Assembly (NCBI GenBank): GCA_964550025.1
Contig: CAZJYI010000022.1
Coordinates: forward strand, 34,543 to 98,542
Length of the DNA: 64,000 nt
Reading direction: 5' to 3'
Source: CAZJYI01 sp964550025
Lineage (GTDB): Bacteria; Verrucomicrobiota; Kiritimatiellia; UBA8416; CAYOBW01
Shown: piece by piece, positions 63,334 to 64,000 of the stretch
How the letters are laid out: each line of letters begins with the position of its first letter
Position numbering within the stretch: the stretch's first letter is position 1
Position numbers and translations under genes: made by a program
Notes under the pieces: model-generated
The model's input: only the letters and a program-made list of their open reading frames with translations
Database searches by the model: none
What the model was told of the DNA's origin: nothing

Positions 63334-64000
63334 ATGAACAACAGACTGGCAGAGACCATCTGCGCCGTTGTCCTCGCCACAACGGTAGCGGGAAACTCCC
63401 CGGCGGCCTCTGCCGCCCAACCCAACGTCATCCTCATCATAACCGACGACCAGGGCTACGGCGACATGTCTTGCCACGGCAACCCGATCCTGAAGACGCC
63501 GAACCTGGACAAATTGCATTCGCAGGGCGTGCGGTTCACGGACTTCCATGTCGATCCCATGTGCGCGCCGACCCGTGCGGCGCTGATGACGGGCCGCTAT
63601 TCCGCGCGCACAGGCGTGTGGAGCACGCTAACCGGGTGCTACATCCCGCGGCGCCGGGAGATCACGCTGGGGCATCTCTTCTACGATGGCGGTTACGCGA
63701 CGGGCATGTTCGGGAAATGGCACCTGGGCGACACCTATCCCTACGGCGCTGAGCATCGCGGTTTTCAGCACGTTGTGCGCCACGGCGCCGGCGTGGTCGG
63801 GGAGGTGCCGGATTTCTGGAACAACGACTACTTCGACGACACTTACCTCGAGAACGGCAAGTGGAAGGAGTTCGAGGGATTCTGCACGGACGTCTGGTTC
63901 GACGAGGCAATGACGTTCATGCGTGCCAACAAGGGCCGTCCCTTTTTCTGCTACCTGGCCACCAACGCGCCGCACGGGCCGTTCAACGTGCACGACCGCT
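63334..64000 (+). CDS. Sulfatase, secreted (C-terminus beyond window)
   Basis: 222 codons visible. A signal peptide (ETICAVVLATTVAGNSPAASA) leads into QPNVILIITDDQGYGDMSCH. The formylglycine site is DPMCAPTRAALMTGRYS (Cys near 77), a C-x-P-x-R with Thr as in many arylsulfatases. TGMFGKWHLGDTYPYG carries the conserved Lys/His of the sulfate pocket. No ribosome-binding site is evident, only palindromes upstream, so it may depend on the preceding GH29 transcript. The motif style is closer to arylsulfatase A-type enzymes than to the other sulfatases in the window. Confidence 0.9.
   Translation, partial: MNNRLAETICAVVLATTVAGNSPAASAAQPNVILIITDDQGYGDMSCHGNPILKTPNLDKLHSQGVRFTDFHVDPMCAPTRAALMTGRYSARTGVWSTLTGCYIPRRREITLGHLFYDGGYATGMFGKWHLGDTYPYGAEHRGFQHVVRHGAGVVGEVPDFWNNDYFDDTYLENGKWKEFEGFCTDVWFDEAMTFMRANKGRPFFCYLATNAPHGPFNVHDR

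Noticed and set aside
58960..63440. Long minus-strand frames under DUF362, the enolase-family gene and GH29
   Set aside because: They mirror well-identified plus-strand genes and show no domain of their own.

Overview
The window comes from a GC-rich bacterium that secretes a large set of sulfatases and glycoside hydrolases. Sulfatases, PQQ-like propeller proteins, a DUF1080 protein, DUF5060 and right-handed beta-helix enzymes, a XylR-type AraC regulator and URO-D-family proteins, with no SusC/SusD pair, suggest a polysaccharide-degrading member of the PVC superphylum (Kiritimatiellota, Lentisphaerota or Planctomycetota). That placement is inference. No rRNA, tRNA, CRISPR array, integrase or transposase was seen.

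Region 1 (1-38.7 kb) is almost entirely minus strand: about 17 tightly packed secreted or lipoprotein genes downstream of a XylR-type regulator (37588-38736). In transcription order they are a GH110-like beta-helix enzyme, a methyltransferase-like/PQQ-propeller protein, a sulfatase, two more propeller proteins, a GH29 fused to a GH43-like propeller, a sulfatase, a fourth propeller protein, a beta-helix protein, two GH117-like lipoproteins, a DUF1080 protein, a beta-helix/sulfatase fusion, a GH95 protein, a fifth propeller protein, an Ig/ThuA-like protein and a sulfatase cut by the window edge. Several junctions are 4-nt overlaps (ATGA or GTGA). The three largest gaps each hold a palindromic BIME-like element.

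Region 2 (38.9-50.4 kb) is mixed: a DUF5060 glycoside hydrolase divergent from the XylR gene, a large beta-helix protein, a VapBC pair, two URO-D-family proteins flanking a signal-less GH29, a YWTD propeller protein and the broken N-terminus of a sodium:solute symporter.

Region 3 (50.4-64 kb) holds an orphan membrane protein and two GH86-like secreted enzymes. The second of these is divergent from a GntR/FCD regulator across a perfect 20-bp palindrome. A plus-strand run follows: AldA-like aldehyde dehydrogenase, DUF362 protein, mandelate racemase/enolase-family enzyme, secreted GH29, and a sulfatase that runs off the right edge.

Working model (inference): sulfatases and GH110/GH117/GH86/GH29/GH95 enzymes desulfate and cleave a sulfated algal galactan or fucan, and the aldehyde dehydrogenase plus enolase-family enzyme oxidise and dehydrate (or cycloisomerise) the released L-sugar. 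The most unusual content is a family of five secreted proteins joining a methyltransferase-like fold to a PQQ-like propeller with a conserved cysteine signature. One member is circularly permuted. A REP/BIME-like repeat family whose GTAG head often supplies the stop codon of the neighbouring gene is the second notable feature.
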